This document shows, piece by piece, positions 23,485 through 34,096 of a DNA stretch of 64,000 bases. The position numbers and the translations under genes were made by a program. Location: assembly GCA_034770075.1 (NCBI GenBank), contig CM068382.1, forward strand, positions 11,736,685-11,800,684. The letters run 5' to 3'. The notes below the pieces were generated by a model. That model ran no database searches. It had not been told where the DNA came from and worked only from the letters and a program-made list of their open reading frames with translations. The first letter of the stretch is position 1. The number at the start of each line of letters is the position of its first letter. The stretch comes from Aralia elata (Eukaryota; Streptophyta; Magnoliopsida; Apiales; Araliaceae).

Positions 23485-25158
23485 TCTTAGTTTCCAAAGG
23501 CGTAAAAGATATTTAGAGGTGGGGGGGGGTTTAATAGATACGTTGAAACATTTTGCACACTTCTTTTGAAAAGACTTGATTAATTAACAAGTTAATTAAG
23601 CACAACGGAATATATGATTGATTATAATTCCCCTTAAAGATAAACCAGTTATAGCAGATATGGTGAGGTAGTGATATAATAGTTTATAGCAGTTTATGGA
23701 GTGCAGAGAAAGAGATAATGAAGAACACAAGGCTTTTAAGTGATTTAGAGTACACAAGACTCTTACTCCACTGTTGTACTCCTTGAGTAGCAAATCCACT
23801 AAGGATATCTTTACAACTTGAATCACTAATATTCCTTCAGGGCCAGCAGCCTCGGAACTTCAGTACACTAAGTACTCTTTAAAGCCAGCAGCCTTGGAAT
23901 TTTGTAGACTAAGACCCGCAGCCTTAAAATCTTTTGTACCCTTTGGTACTCAGCAAGTCCAGCAGACTTGACTTTGGTTGGTCACCTGTTGACCCTTTCA
24001 CTTGATTAAGAGTGTTTATTTTGTTGCTACTAAGTTGCTTGAGGCATATGGTCTGATGAACTCAATAGCGAAGCAAGATGTTTGTCTCTGATCGTAGAGT
24101 GGTACTTTGATATATTTGATTCCTTTTCGTCATACTTATTTGATTTCTTCAATCTGTTTGCCTTATATCAATGCCTCTGAATCCTTTCGTTGAGTATGAT
24201 TGCATCTGATATTTCCATTGAGACCTATTGCTGAACTTAGGAATAGTTTATTCCTTGTTGTGCGCGGTAGTAGGGCGAGTCAACATCCATTATCTTGCTC
24301 CAAGATGATGGAAAAGATAGTGCTCTGAATATATGCAAACCATAGCTGTTTGTCCCCCACTGATTTTGATTCTTCGTTCAGTTCAATTAGGTATTCAGCA
24401 ACTGTCTTGGGCAGGTCATTCTACTGATCAGTCAATATAGGCAACGTAGAATATCGAATTCAGTTCTTGGTTGCTTGTCTGAATGAGGGTCGTAGAATGT
24501 TTGGCTGACTATATGATCTTTTAGTGAGAATTGATTCTTGCAGACATTTATGGTGATCTTTCATGTTGCGCTTGGATCACTTAGAGATAACATCAATCTT
24601 TTGTCCCTATATCTCTTTGAGAACTATCGTCTTATTAATGCAGATGTGACTCTACGATCGATCTTACTTGATGGCAGGATTAACTCTACGATCACTCTAC
24701 ATTTGTCTGGCCGAGTCTCACTCTACGTTAGCCTGGTCCAACTCTACGACTCAACCGACCCAGCTTCACTCTATGTTAGCTTGATTCAACTCTACGATTC
24801 CGAGAGAGAGCTTTGTGACTGATCGAGCCTCACTCTACGTTGGCCTTATCCAACTCTACGATTCTGAGAGAGAGCTTAGCCTGGTCCAACTCTTACGTAC
24901 CTTCAAGTTGTTTGAACTCTAAGTTGGCTGATTGCTCTACGATCCTTTATTGGATGATGACTTGTGTAGGACTCAATGATTAGTCTAGCCTTTGCTTTTT
25001 ACATATACCAATTCAGCTCATAAGATCAACCTAAAAAGTTTCATCTTTTCTATCTAAGTCCTTGTACATCAAATCTTTGTAAGGACTTTACAATTCAGCT
25101 ACTGAAACACGTATACATTAATATCACAACATCAAATTAAAACTTGTGATTCCTAATA
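23485..25158 (-). repeat. 5' LTR of element S
   Basis: About 1.67 kb. The outer end at 25158 reads TATTAGGAATCAC on the minus strand; the other LTR keeps TGTTAGG, so one terminal base has changed. The inner end is judged from the PBS. Nine CTCTACG/CGTAGAG words occur, eight of them within 24650-24941. A run of ten G lies at 23521-23530. Confidence 0.8.
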
Positions 25159-25400
25159 GTGGGCCCCATAACGACTAATTGCCGGATACGAAAAACGACA
25201 ATATTAATATTTTTATACTAATTGTCAACGATACTATCACCTGCAACTGTTGAAATACCCGCTAATAAAAAGAATAGGGAAACGCGTTATTCCATAGTAG
25301 TACGTGGTATTCCACTGTAGCACACGGAATTGCATAGTATTTTGATTCAATAATTATTATAGTAACATCTGCATAGCATTTTATATGATTTGTCACGACA
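25159..25400. other. Older flanking DNA, left half
   Basis: No ORF and no recognised element. After removing element A this joins 44001-44476. It begins with GTGGGCCCCAT, which echoes GTGGGACCCAC-like words in the right half. Confidence 0.5.
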
Positions 25401-25405
25401 CAGTA
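25401..25405. repeat. Target-site duplication CAGTA of element A
   Basis: CAGTA here and at 43996-44000 directly flank the outer ends of element A, 18.6 kb apart. Confidence 0.9.
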
Positions 25406-25965
25406 TGTGACAAACGAGAATTTTGTAACTTAATTTAAATATTTATTGATTGAATAAATATTTTTCGATGATTTGATTGTTGAATTAATTGATTAATTGA
25501 TGAATTGTGGTAGATTAATTTAATTATATGTGTTACATGAATTAAATTAATGTGGAGAATTTTTATATTTAACGTATGTGTTTAATTGAGTTTATTTGAT
25601 TAAATACATTATTTAAATAAGTATAATGTTAAGTATAACGTTATTTCTAATTAATTTAATATTAATTAGAGATTTAATAATTTATCATATTTAATAAATG
25701 AGAATTTTATTTATGTGATTTAATGTAGAATTATTCTATTTTATTTAATTGATTTTAGTAAGATTATTTAATTAATTTAAATATGTGACATGAACTATAT
25801 AATAAGTAGTTTATTAAAATAAATTAGAAGGGAGGAATAAAAGAGAAAAGACAAACATGACCTTAGTAGGAGTTGGTGCTAGTTATTAACTGACACCATG
25901 TACGGTCAGTTTTAGTTTCATTACGTGCATTCCATTATCAGCAATTCTAAACCTGAGCATACAGA
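25406..25965 (+). repeat. Element A 5' LTR, truncated
   Basis: Matches 41168-41735 of the 3' LTR from TGTGACAAACGAG to CTGAGCATACAGA, then jumps straight into RT coding sequence. GAGCATACAGA (25955-25965) could belong to either side of the join, so the deletion probably formed at microhomology. Confidence 0.85.
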
Positions 25966-26719
25966 ACATTTGAAGTTGACATTAGAAGTGTTAAGAAGAG
26001 AGAAGTTGTATGCTAAGTTTTCAAAGTGTGAATTCTGGATAGAGCGGGTGCAATTTCTTGGACATGTGATTGACAAGGATGGGATTTCGGTGGATCCGTC
26101 AAAGGTCAAAGCAGTGCTTAACTGGGATCAACTGAAAACGCCATCAGAAGTAAGGAGTTTCCTTGGATTGGCAGGATACTACAGAAGATTTATTCAAGAT
26201 TTTTCCAAAATCGCGACTCCGTTAACGAATTTGACCAGGAAGACGGTGAAGTTCGTTTGGATGGAGAAGTGTGAGGAAAGTTTTCAAGAATTAAAGAAAA
26301 TATTGAGTACGACGCCTATGTTATCTCTACCGGATAGCACAGGTAATTTTGTGGTGTACAGTGATGCATCACATAAAGGACTAGGTTGTGTGCTTATGCA
26401 GAACGATAAGGTCATTGCGTATGCGTCACGACAATTAAAGGACTATGAGAAGGGGTATCTGACCCATGATTTAGAATTGGCCGCGGTAGTGTTTGCTTTG
26501 AAGATATGGAGGCATTATCTTTACGGGGAGAAGTGTGAAATATATACAGACCACAAGAGTCTGAAATATATTTTTACACAAAAAGATCTGAACATGCGTC
26601 AGAGGAGATGGTTGGAATTGATACAAGATTATGATTGTGAAATTTTATACCATCTGGGTAAAGCGAACGTTGTGGCCGACGCCTTAAGCAGAAAGAGATG
26701 GGAGAACTGTTTATGTTAA
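25955..26719 (+). pseudogene. pol: Element A pol: end of reverse transcriptase and RNase H
   Basis: Starts in RT after the catalytic YVDD-type box, which is deleted, with EHTEHLKLTLEVLRREKLY. Then come FLGHVIDKDGISVDP, FLGLAGYYRRFIQDFSKIA, the RNase H segment FVVYSDASHKGLGCVLMQ with YASRQLK and the TDHKSLKYIF region, and the tether motif NVVADALSRK. Near 26695 the frame shifts (SRKRWENC then stop) and continues one frame over from 26698. It aligns with 35050-35800 of B, from which it clearly differs in sequence. Confidence 0.85.
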
Positions 26720-27712
26720 CCGCTCAAGAGGAGCTAATTGCAGTAATGGCGAAACTAGAGTTGGAGGTAAAACTTCCGGAGGAAAGTGACGAAAAATTAT
26801 TTCAATTGAGAATCGGTTCAACTATGGTGGATAAGATTAAGGAAACACAAAATCAGGATGAAGAATGTGAGAAAATCAGGAAAAGAATATCTGGAGGTGA
26901 TGAAGTGAAATTCAAAGTGGATAACGAGGGAGTATTAAGATTCGAGGGAAGAATTTGGGTTCCGCCAGTACAAGAGTTTAAGGAAGAAATTTTGAGCGAG
27001 GCTCATAATTCGAGATATTTGATTCATCCGGGTAGTACGAAAATGTGCCAAGATCTCCGACAGCATTTTTGGTGGCCGAATATGAAGAGAGACATTGCCG
27101 ATTGTGTAGCCAAGAGTTTGACATGTCAAAAAGTTGAAGCCGAACATCAGAGACCAAGTGGGCTATTACAACTGTTAGAAATTCCAGAATGGAAATGGGA
27201 ACACATCACCATGGATTTCGTGGTGGGTTTTCCGACGACTCAGAAAGGTTTTGGCGCAGTATGGGTTATCGTGGACCGACTGACGAAATCAGCACACTTC
27301 TTACCGATCAAGATCAGATTCAACTTAGATCAGCTGGCAAAGTTGTACGTGAAAGAGATTGTTTTGAGGAACGGTGTTCCAATATCTATTGTCTCAGATA
27401 GGGATCCTCGCTTCACATCGAACTTTTGGAAACGACTACAAGAATGCTTGGGAACGCAGTTACGTGTGAGTATAGCATATCATCCACAAACCGACAGACA
27501 AAGCGAAAGAATGATTCAAACATTAGAAGATATGTTACGCGCTTGCATTATGGACTTCAAAGGAAATTGGGACGATCATCTACCGTTGGTGGAATTTGCT
27601 TACAATAACAGTTACCACGCAAGTATTGGCATGCCACCTTACGAAGCGTTGTACGGTAGAAAGTGCAGAACTCTGTTATGCTGGGATGGAGTTGGCGAAC
27701 GTCAATTGCTCA

Positions 27713-27818
27713 GATAGCACGGGATTGCTAAGATTTGAGGGGAGGATCTGGATACCGATGGTTCCGGAGTTGAGAGAAGAGATTCTGCAAGAAGCTCCGG
27801 AGTTGAGAGAAGAGATTC
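27713..27818 (+). repeat. Filler patch copied from element B pol, with a 23-bp duplication
   Basis: 27713-27797 is identical by eye to 36023-36107 of element B over 85 bp. It is out of its normal position: it encodes the segment before integrase but sits at the integrase C-terminus. The 23 bases at 27763-27785 are repeated at 27796-27818. The frame is kept open through the patch. Confidence 0.85.
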
Positions 27819-27966
27819 GTTTTGGTAAGAAGGGAAAACTGAGCCCGAGGTTCATTGGACCCTTTGAAGTATTAAGAAGAGTTGGTGAGGTCGCATATGA
27901 GGTAGCTTTACCTCCAGCGCTGGAACACATCCATAATGTCTTTCATATCTCGATGTTACGACCATA

Positions 27967-27971
27967 CAAAC
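27967..27971. repeat. Target-site duplication CAAAC of element B
   Basis: CAAAC here and at 40836-40840, directly outside the two LTRs of B. Both copies lie in the same pol codons of element A. Confidence 0.92.
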
Positions 27972-30900
27972 TGTAACGACCGAGAATTCTGAAATTTTCT
28001 TGTAATTCGAATTTTTGAATATTAATGATTATGTTATATTTTTATTAATATTATATTTGTGTTACGTGTTTAAAGGTTGTGTGACAATCTAGGTTATGTG
28101 AATGTATGAAATTTTACGTGTTATAGTTTTGTTTAAGTGAATATTTGATTTCGCTTAACGTCGCTAAATCACTATTCACGGGGCACGTTTCCCGAGGCAC
28201 TATTCATGCCATAATATTTTTGTGTCTTTTTCGATGTTAATAAATTTCATAAATACGTGTATGCATACGAATAATTTTTCCAAGTGTCGGAAATTTTATT
28301 TGAGCTGATACGTGATTTTATCCGTATCCGAAATGTATTAAATGGGTGTTCCGAATATTTGGACAAATCCCATAATAATTATTTTTACCCATCCTAATAT
28401 TTATGGTAATACCCATTTTAATTTTGGGTAGAGTTATTTACCAGTTTTGGTACAAAAGTGGGAGTTTTCGGATATATTTTTGGTATTTTCGGGTATCTAA
28501 TTTGGCTTATTGCTCCAAATGGGAACCACCAAACCACTTTCAACCAATCAAAATGCTAAGGAGTGAGAGAGTGGGGGGTGCCGGCGCCACCTTGAGTTCC
28601 CAAACCCATTTCCTCCCTAAATTCCTCCACTTCTCCAATAATCATTCATTCAACTCTCAATCCATTCCATTCCATTCCAAGTTGCTCAGCTGATAGAGAG
28701 AGTGAGAGAGTGAGAGAGAGAGCTGCTGTTAGAGAGAAGGAAGAAGGAAGAATGAAGAAGGAAGAAGAAGAAGTCTAGAGAGAGAGAGGTGGTGCACGGG
28801 TGAAGAAGAGAAGGAAGCCAAAGCAAGCAAGAAGGACTCAAAGCAAAGCCTAGCAGTCTTCTTAACCTCTAGAAGAGATTTGTAGAGGTAAACCATCAAC
28901 CAAAACTGATTTCATTTGATTTTGTGAAGATTTTCGAGTTTTGAAGGTCTTTGGAGCTTTTTAGCTCATGGATGATCTTTGCTGCGATTATTGTTGTTTT
29001 TGTTTGTGTTGGATGTTTGTATATGTTGTTAAGAGGTTATATAAGACATTAATAACATCAAAGTGGAACAAAAACGCAAGAAATCCGTACCTTGGCTTAA
29101 TGGAGCAAGAACAATGGACAAAACATGGAGTTTGGACTGTTGGACGATTTAGAGGACCTTGTAGCTATGATTTTCGTGTTTGTTTGATTTGTTTGTTGTT
29201 ATGATGTTGTACTTCCATGGGTTATGAGTTTAACCCAGTTGGAATAGAGTAAAAAGGGATTAAAACAAAGATTTGGTGATGATTTTCGTAAAGAACACGA
29301 AGAACACGAAGAACACGAAAATATAGCATGAGTTGATACTTTGGCCTAAGATTTGGCCATGTTAATGTTAATGAATAACTCTAAATTTTTGATATGTTGT
29401 AGCCCTATGTCTTAGGAGTCCATAGAGTCTAGAACGGACCAATTTGAACGTGTATAGAAGAAGTTATGGAGGTTGGAGTGAAGAAAGGTCGGATTGCACG
29501 AAGGTGGCAAGTCTGCAAATTCTGGGCATTGGCGCAGCCTCGCTGATCCTCACCGAGGCCTTGCCAAGCCCGCTGGTCATTGGCGCAGCCTCGCTGCTCT
29601 TCACCAAGGCCTCGCTGCCCTGATTGGCGCAGCCTCGCTGATTTTCACGGAGGCCCCGCCGACTCCCTGTATCCAAAATTTCCAACATGAACACCTTTTA
29701 GTAAAATGACCATAACTTTCTCATACGAACTCGGATTAGGACGATTCAAGATGATCCGGAAAGCTTAGAGATAGACCTACAACATCCATTAATTAGAATT
29801 AAAATTTATTACCTGGAACAATTTTGAAATTTACTGTTCTTAGGATAGTTGTGCAAACGGAGGGCGTCGGTAATGCGCGTGCAACGTGTATTGCTTCCAA
29901 CAATATAAGACAATGTTCTAAGTCCTAAAACATGATTGTTCTGTATTATAATGATACTTAGTATGAATCAATGAGTATTAGATAAATCGAATGGGCGTGT
30001 TAGGCGTACGCAATTGCTTGTCGATTGGGCATTCGAATAGGCAAGGTGGGCGTATAGACGTGCAAGCGTCGTAACGCCGTAACTAGTGGGCATAACCTTG
30101 TTTAAAATTTTGTTTCTTATATGAATGGGACATTATAGAGTTGTATAAATAAATATTTGGTATCTGATATATAACTAATTGTTATGTGAATATGTACCTA
30201 ATTGTGTAGGATATTAAGGAGCGTGTGTTGTAATATTGTAGCAGCGCTTCAGGCAAGTTTCCTAACGCTTGTCTAACCCTTGTGTTGGGCAAGTTCCCTA
30301 ACTTCATTCTTTCTATATATTGAATGCAAGTTCCTTACTCTAGTTCAATTTAATATTGGGCAGGATTTCTCAACCGTACAACTTTTGTTTATTGTGCGAG
30401 TTATTTATTGATTGAGCAATCATTCTATATTATTGCAAGTTTCGTGACTCAATTGGAGTTATTAATTTCAAATTATATTAGTGGATTAATTACTTTCAAT
30501 TACCCCACATCAAGGATAAATTATTGATATTCGCAGCTTATACATTTGAATTCATTATCTGTTGTTGGACTGTGAAACGTTTAAGTTCTTTATTCATGAA
30601 CTGTTTAAGGAAATAGTCTATGCCATTTGTTTTCGGCTAGACATGTACAGGTTATTATTTTAAAAGCTATCCAAACCGATTGTTGGTGCAGATTCTTGGA
30701 CTGAGAGAGCAACCCTTATTTAGGGGATTTTAATGTGTCGATTATTCGATGCAGTCAGAGTTAAATGTTATGCATATACATGGTGTACGAGAGGCTGATC
30801 CCCTCGAGTACAACTGACGGGGCCAGGTTTTAAAAGAGTTAGTCAAATGATCGACTCTTTGGCCAAAAGTTCATGGTCGGTTGGACCACTCAGCAGTAAA

Positions 30901-31370
30901 TAGTCATTATTCATTGTTTAATTTGAACCTTGATTATGTCATTTCAGCTATTTCATCAATGTTCATAAATTGTTGATCTATGCAGCTGTTATTCTTATTC
31001 ATTCATGATATATATTCATTCTTGCTTTTAAACTTGCTGAGCAAAGTAGTTGCTCACCCTTGCTATATCATGAACCTATTGCAGTTAAGCCGGAGAGTTC
31101 CAAAGCGGGCAAAGGCAAAGGAAAGCTTAAGGAATAGTTATATGTACTATTCCGATATGTAATCGTGGAATAGTTTTGTAATATTAATTTATTCTGCGAT
31201 GTATTTATTTAAGGTTATAGACCTTGGGACCGTAGTAAACCTTTTTGTAATGAACAACATATGTTTATTTATTCCGCATTAGTTGATTTATGTTGTTTAG
31301 AGGTGTATGGATGTATTTTATCGTGAGCACCAAATTCGAGGTATTGGTACCTGAATTTGGGGGTGTCACA
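27972..31370 (+). repeat. Element B 5' LTR
   Basis: 3399 bp, TGTAACGACC to GGTGTCACA. Landmarks: GA-rich block (28690-28790), three ACACGAAGA copies (about 29297-29326), and a GC-rich repeated patch with GGCGCAGCCTCGCTG three times (29526-29650). The shared LTR module follows in antisense (29697-29785), and a hairpin motif TGAGCAA-AGTAG-TTGCTCA lies at 31038-31056. Short ORFs inside are also in the 3' LTR and are not genes. Confidence 0.92.
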
Positions 31371-31373
31371 GGT

Positions 31374-31385
31374 TGGTATCAGAGC
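31374..31385 (+). other. Primer-binding site of element B (initiator tRNA-Met)
   Basis: TGGTATCAGAGC starts four bases after the LTR end. Between it and the extra ORF lie about 240 noncoding bases that are closely conserved in element L. Confidence 0.88.
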
Positions 31386-31625
31386 TTTAGGTTATAAACT
31401 TTAGGATTTGCGAAACCTAGGTTATAACCTTAGTATTAAACTCGAATTGAGTACGCTAGGTGATGGATCGAGGAGATTCATTTGATGGTCATGTCTGGAG
31501 GTGGATTGTGGAAATCCATCGAGCCGAGTTGTGCATGATAAAATATCATTTCATTTTATCAATGGATATATTTTATTGTGGCACTGACATCTTGCTGTCT
31601 ATTTATTTCTGTTTGTGGCTATAGG

Positions 31626-32442
31626 ATGTCTGAGATGGGAGAGTACAGTCCTGTTGGAGAGGTATAGTTCACAGACATTCATGTGGACGCAGGGCAGTTA
31701 GTGGAGGTGCAGCCGAGTGAGCCAGAGATGATGGACACTAGGGATGAGTCCGAGGCCGAGTATGGTTCTGAGGAGGAGCCAGTTATTGGAGGAGTGCTGA
31801 GGCTGGTAAGCGATGAGGGGGATGATGAGGACCCCGAGGAGGACCCGGTGACGGAGGATGAGGAGCCACCTGAGTATGCAGATGGCATGGGCACTACTGC
31901 TAGTGACATCATAGAAGAGCTAACAAATAAGAACGAAGAGCTCGAGAATCGAGTATCTCACTTAGAGGAGCAGAACCAGGAGCACCAAGACCGAGAAAGA
32001 GGCAGCAGTACAGGTCATTGGCATATCAGACTTTGGGGGAAAAGACTGAGTTGACCCAGAAGTTGCAGGAAAAGGACCAGAGGATTGTCGAGCTAGAGGC
32101 AGAGAGGTTCACGGTCAGCGTGGGGTTTCTGTTCAGTTTGGTGTGTTGGTTTATGACCTCCTAGAGAGGAATGTGATGCTGGTAGGACAGATAGAGCGGG
32201 TAGAGGATCAGCTGGAGACTACTCGTCTGGACCGAGATGAGGCTGAGGAGCAGTTGGCAGCCCGGACTACAGAGATTGATTCCCTCCGTTTAGGCTTAAC
32301 CACTTCCATCGGCAGACTAAGGGACAGGGTGAGGAGGTACCCCAGGGATGAGGGGAGTAGCAGGCGCGTGATTAGGCGCCGAGTAGTCGACAGGCTGGCT
32401 CGACGGGAGCTCAGGGTTGCAATTCGCCGCAGTAGGCGGTGA
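31626..32442 (+). pseudogene. Element B extra ORF upstream of gag (acidic, coiled-coil)
   Basis: Homologue of the element L ORF at 2457-1558. Start ATG 31626 (MSEMGEYSPVGEV), then an in-frame TAG where L has GAG. The frame continues: acidic segment (EYGSEEEPVIGGVLRL, DEGDDEDPEEDP), then a coiled coil (NKNEELENRVSHLEEQNQ). After a frameshift near 32010 it goes on from 32143 with a second helical part (LLERNVMLVGQIERVEDQLE) and the basic tail RRSRR, ending TGA at 32440-32442. The length is 817 bases against 813 in L, so the ancestral protein was about 270 residues. I do not recognise its family. Its place directly after the PBS suggests translation from the genomic RNA. Confidence 0.7.
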
Positions 32443-32834
32443 TGTGTTATTTTAGCATTATGTTTGCAGTAGGTCCCACTTTTGTTGTATTAGGGGCTTA
32501 CTTATGTTGTAAATCCCTATGCTTGTAGCGTGCATGGGATAGTAGTTGAACCCCAATTTTGCTTCTAGTATAGGGGTGGAAGGTTATTATTCCCCACTTT
32601 TGTGTGTTAGGGGATAGTTAATGGTTGGCAGGCTATGTCATTTAGCATTTGTAGAAGTATGCCACATGTTGAATCTGATTGTATTAAGACAGTAACATAT
32701 GGTTATAAATGCAGTTGTTTTATTTAAATCAAACGTGTTTGATAGATGCTTTTACTTTTTGTTTTTGACTTAAATGATTTCTGCACATGGAATAAATCTA
32801 TTAGTAAACGCCGACGATTTTCTTTTAGCAGATC
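32443..32834 (+). other. Element B spacer between extra ORF and gag
   Basis: About 390 noncoding bases aligned to 1251-1644 of L. Includes the conserved GGGGTGGAAGG region near 32572. No separate gene is seen. Confidence 0.6.
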
Positions 32835-33997
32835 ATGGCACCAAGGAGGTACGACCGCCGCGTAACCAAAGGGTGGAAGAGTCGGTGAATAACGAGGGGG
32901 GTCAGGCAGACCCTATGAGGACTTTTGTGAACTTGTTAGCTGAAGCAATGCAGGGCAGACAAGCCGCTGCGGTTGATCAGCCAGGAAGTCACATGACGAA
33001 CTTTAAGGACTTCAAATTGGTAGGACCGCCAGAGTTTCGCGGGACTACAGACCCTATAGAAGCCCAGACATGGGTAGAAGAAATGGAAAAGGTGTTCGAG
33101 GTCGCAAGGGTAGCCGAAGAACAGAAGACATCGTTTGCCACTTTCATGATGAAAGGAGAGGCAAATTACTGGTGGAAGGCGAACAAGGGTCGAGCTGGGG
33201 AAGGCACGATTGCATGGGCTCGTTTCAAGGAGCTGTTTTTCGAAAATTACTTTCCCGCAAGCATGCAGGCAAGCATGGAGATAAAGTTCTTGGAACTAAA
33301 GCAAGAAGGCATGTCAGTTACGGAGTATGCCGCAAAATTTAACGAATTAGCTAGGTTTGCTCCACATCAGGTGGACACTGAGGCTAGGCGAGCAAAGAGA
33401 TTTGAACAAGGATTGAAACTTTGGGTGTATAGTAAGGTTGCAGTTTTGCAGATCAACACATTTTCTACGTTACTTGAGAAAGTAATCATTGCTGAGGGAG
33501 GAAATGAAGCTTTGGCAAGGCACAACCAAGATCAGAAAAAGAAGAAGAGCCATGATGGTCATAAGGAAGGTAGCAGTGGGGGAAGTAACCCAAATAAAAG
33601 GAAATGGAACGACAGTCAGATGACAGGAAGCAAATCCGGAGGGGATGCAAAGAAGGGTAATAAATGCGAGAAATGTGGAAGGAATCACTTTGGAGAATGC
33701 ATGAAAGGAAAAGGAGTTTGTTTCAACTGTGGTCAACCGGGGCACTTTTCCCCACAATGCCCAAAGGCGAAGGCAGGAAGTTGTTTTTCTTGTGGCGCTT
33801 CAGATCATCAGAAGAAGGATTGCCCAAAGAGGAAGAGTGATGCAGGTAGTGCTAACCAAGGGAACAACAGTAAGCTGACTATCGGAGGACCAACACAGCA
33901 GAACAGACCAGTAGCACGCACCTTCAACATGACAGTGCAGGATGCGATGGAATCAAAGGATGTGGTGTCAGGTATTATTTCGATCAATAAGTATTAA
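32835..33997 (+). pseudogene. gag: Element B gag
   Basis: The family start ATG lies at 32835 but a one-base shift within the first 25 bases puts it out of frame with the rest. The main frame then runs open to 33997. The Gag domain has KGEANYWWKANKGRAG, FKELFFENYFP and SVTEYAAKFNELARFAP. Three knuckle-like motifs follow: CEKCGRNHFGEC, CFNCGQPGHFSPQC (perfect CX2CX4HX4C) and CFSCGASDHQKKDC (perfect). It ends at TAA 33995-33997 because of a one-base shift just before the protease. Gag would assemble particles and bind RNA. Confidence 0.88.
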
Positions 33998-34096
33998 TGC
34001 ATATGTATTATTTGATTCGGGAGCTACCTGTTTCATTTGTGTCGGTATGAATTTGCTTAACGGCTAAACTTACCTCGTGAGAAATTAGAGAATCCA
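33998..34096 (+). pseudogene. pol: Element B protease active-site remnant
   Basis: In another frame, 34014-34028 encodes DSGAT, the aspartic protease active site, preceded by NAYVLF. Frameshifts lie on both sides: one separates it from gag and one from the pol frame that resumes near 34097. Gag, protease and pol would be one frame in the intact family, which is inferred from these joins. Confidence 0.75.

Larger units (their letters stand above)
4849..25158 (-). mobile_element. Element S: SIRE/Maximus-type Ty1/copia retrotransposon
   Basis: Minus-strand order: 5' LTR (25158-23485), tRNA-Met type PBS, gag, long coiled-coil linker, protease, integrase, reverse transcriptase, RNase H, then an accessory ORF of about 3.3 kb (9577-6301), PPT and 3' LTR (6083-4849, cut by element L). 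Protease-integrase-RT order is the copia hallmark. The long gag linker and the extra ORF after pol point to the SIRE/Maximus lineage. It is interrupted inside integrase by N (12566-20760). Many stops and frameshifts make it defective. The heptamer CTCTACG/CGTAGAG occurs about 30 times across it. Confidence 0.85.
26698..27971 (+). pseudogene. pol: Element A pol: integrase, interrupted by element B
   Basis: After a linker (MLTAQEELIAVMAKLELEV) comes the zinc domain, where the expected CX2C reads CVAKSLTC, losing one cysteine. The catalytic core follows: ITMDFVVGFPTTQ, IVSDRDPRFTSNF, QTDRQSERMIQTLEDM, so D, D and E are all present. After 27712 a foreign 85-bp patch from a B-type pol replaces roughly 170 bp of coding sequence. 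The frame then resumes with IRFGKKGKLSPRF and ELEHIHNVF-like sequence (ALEHIHNVFHISMLRPYK) to the insertion site of B. The remainder is at 40841. Confidence 0.85.

Noticed and set aside
28968..29204. ORF of 78 codons, cysteine-rich, also at 38416
   Set aside because: It is in both LTRs of B and has no counterpart in the L LTR. Probably chance reading of the LTR.
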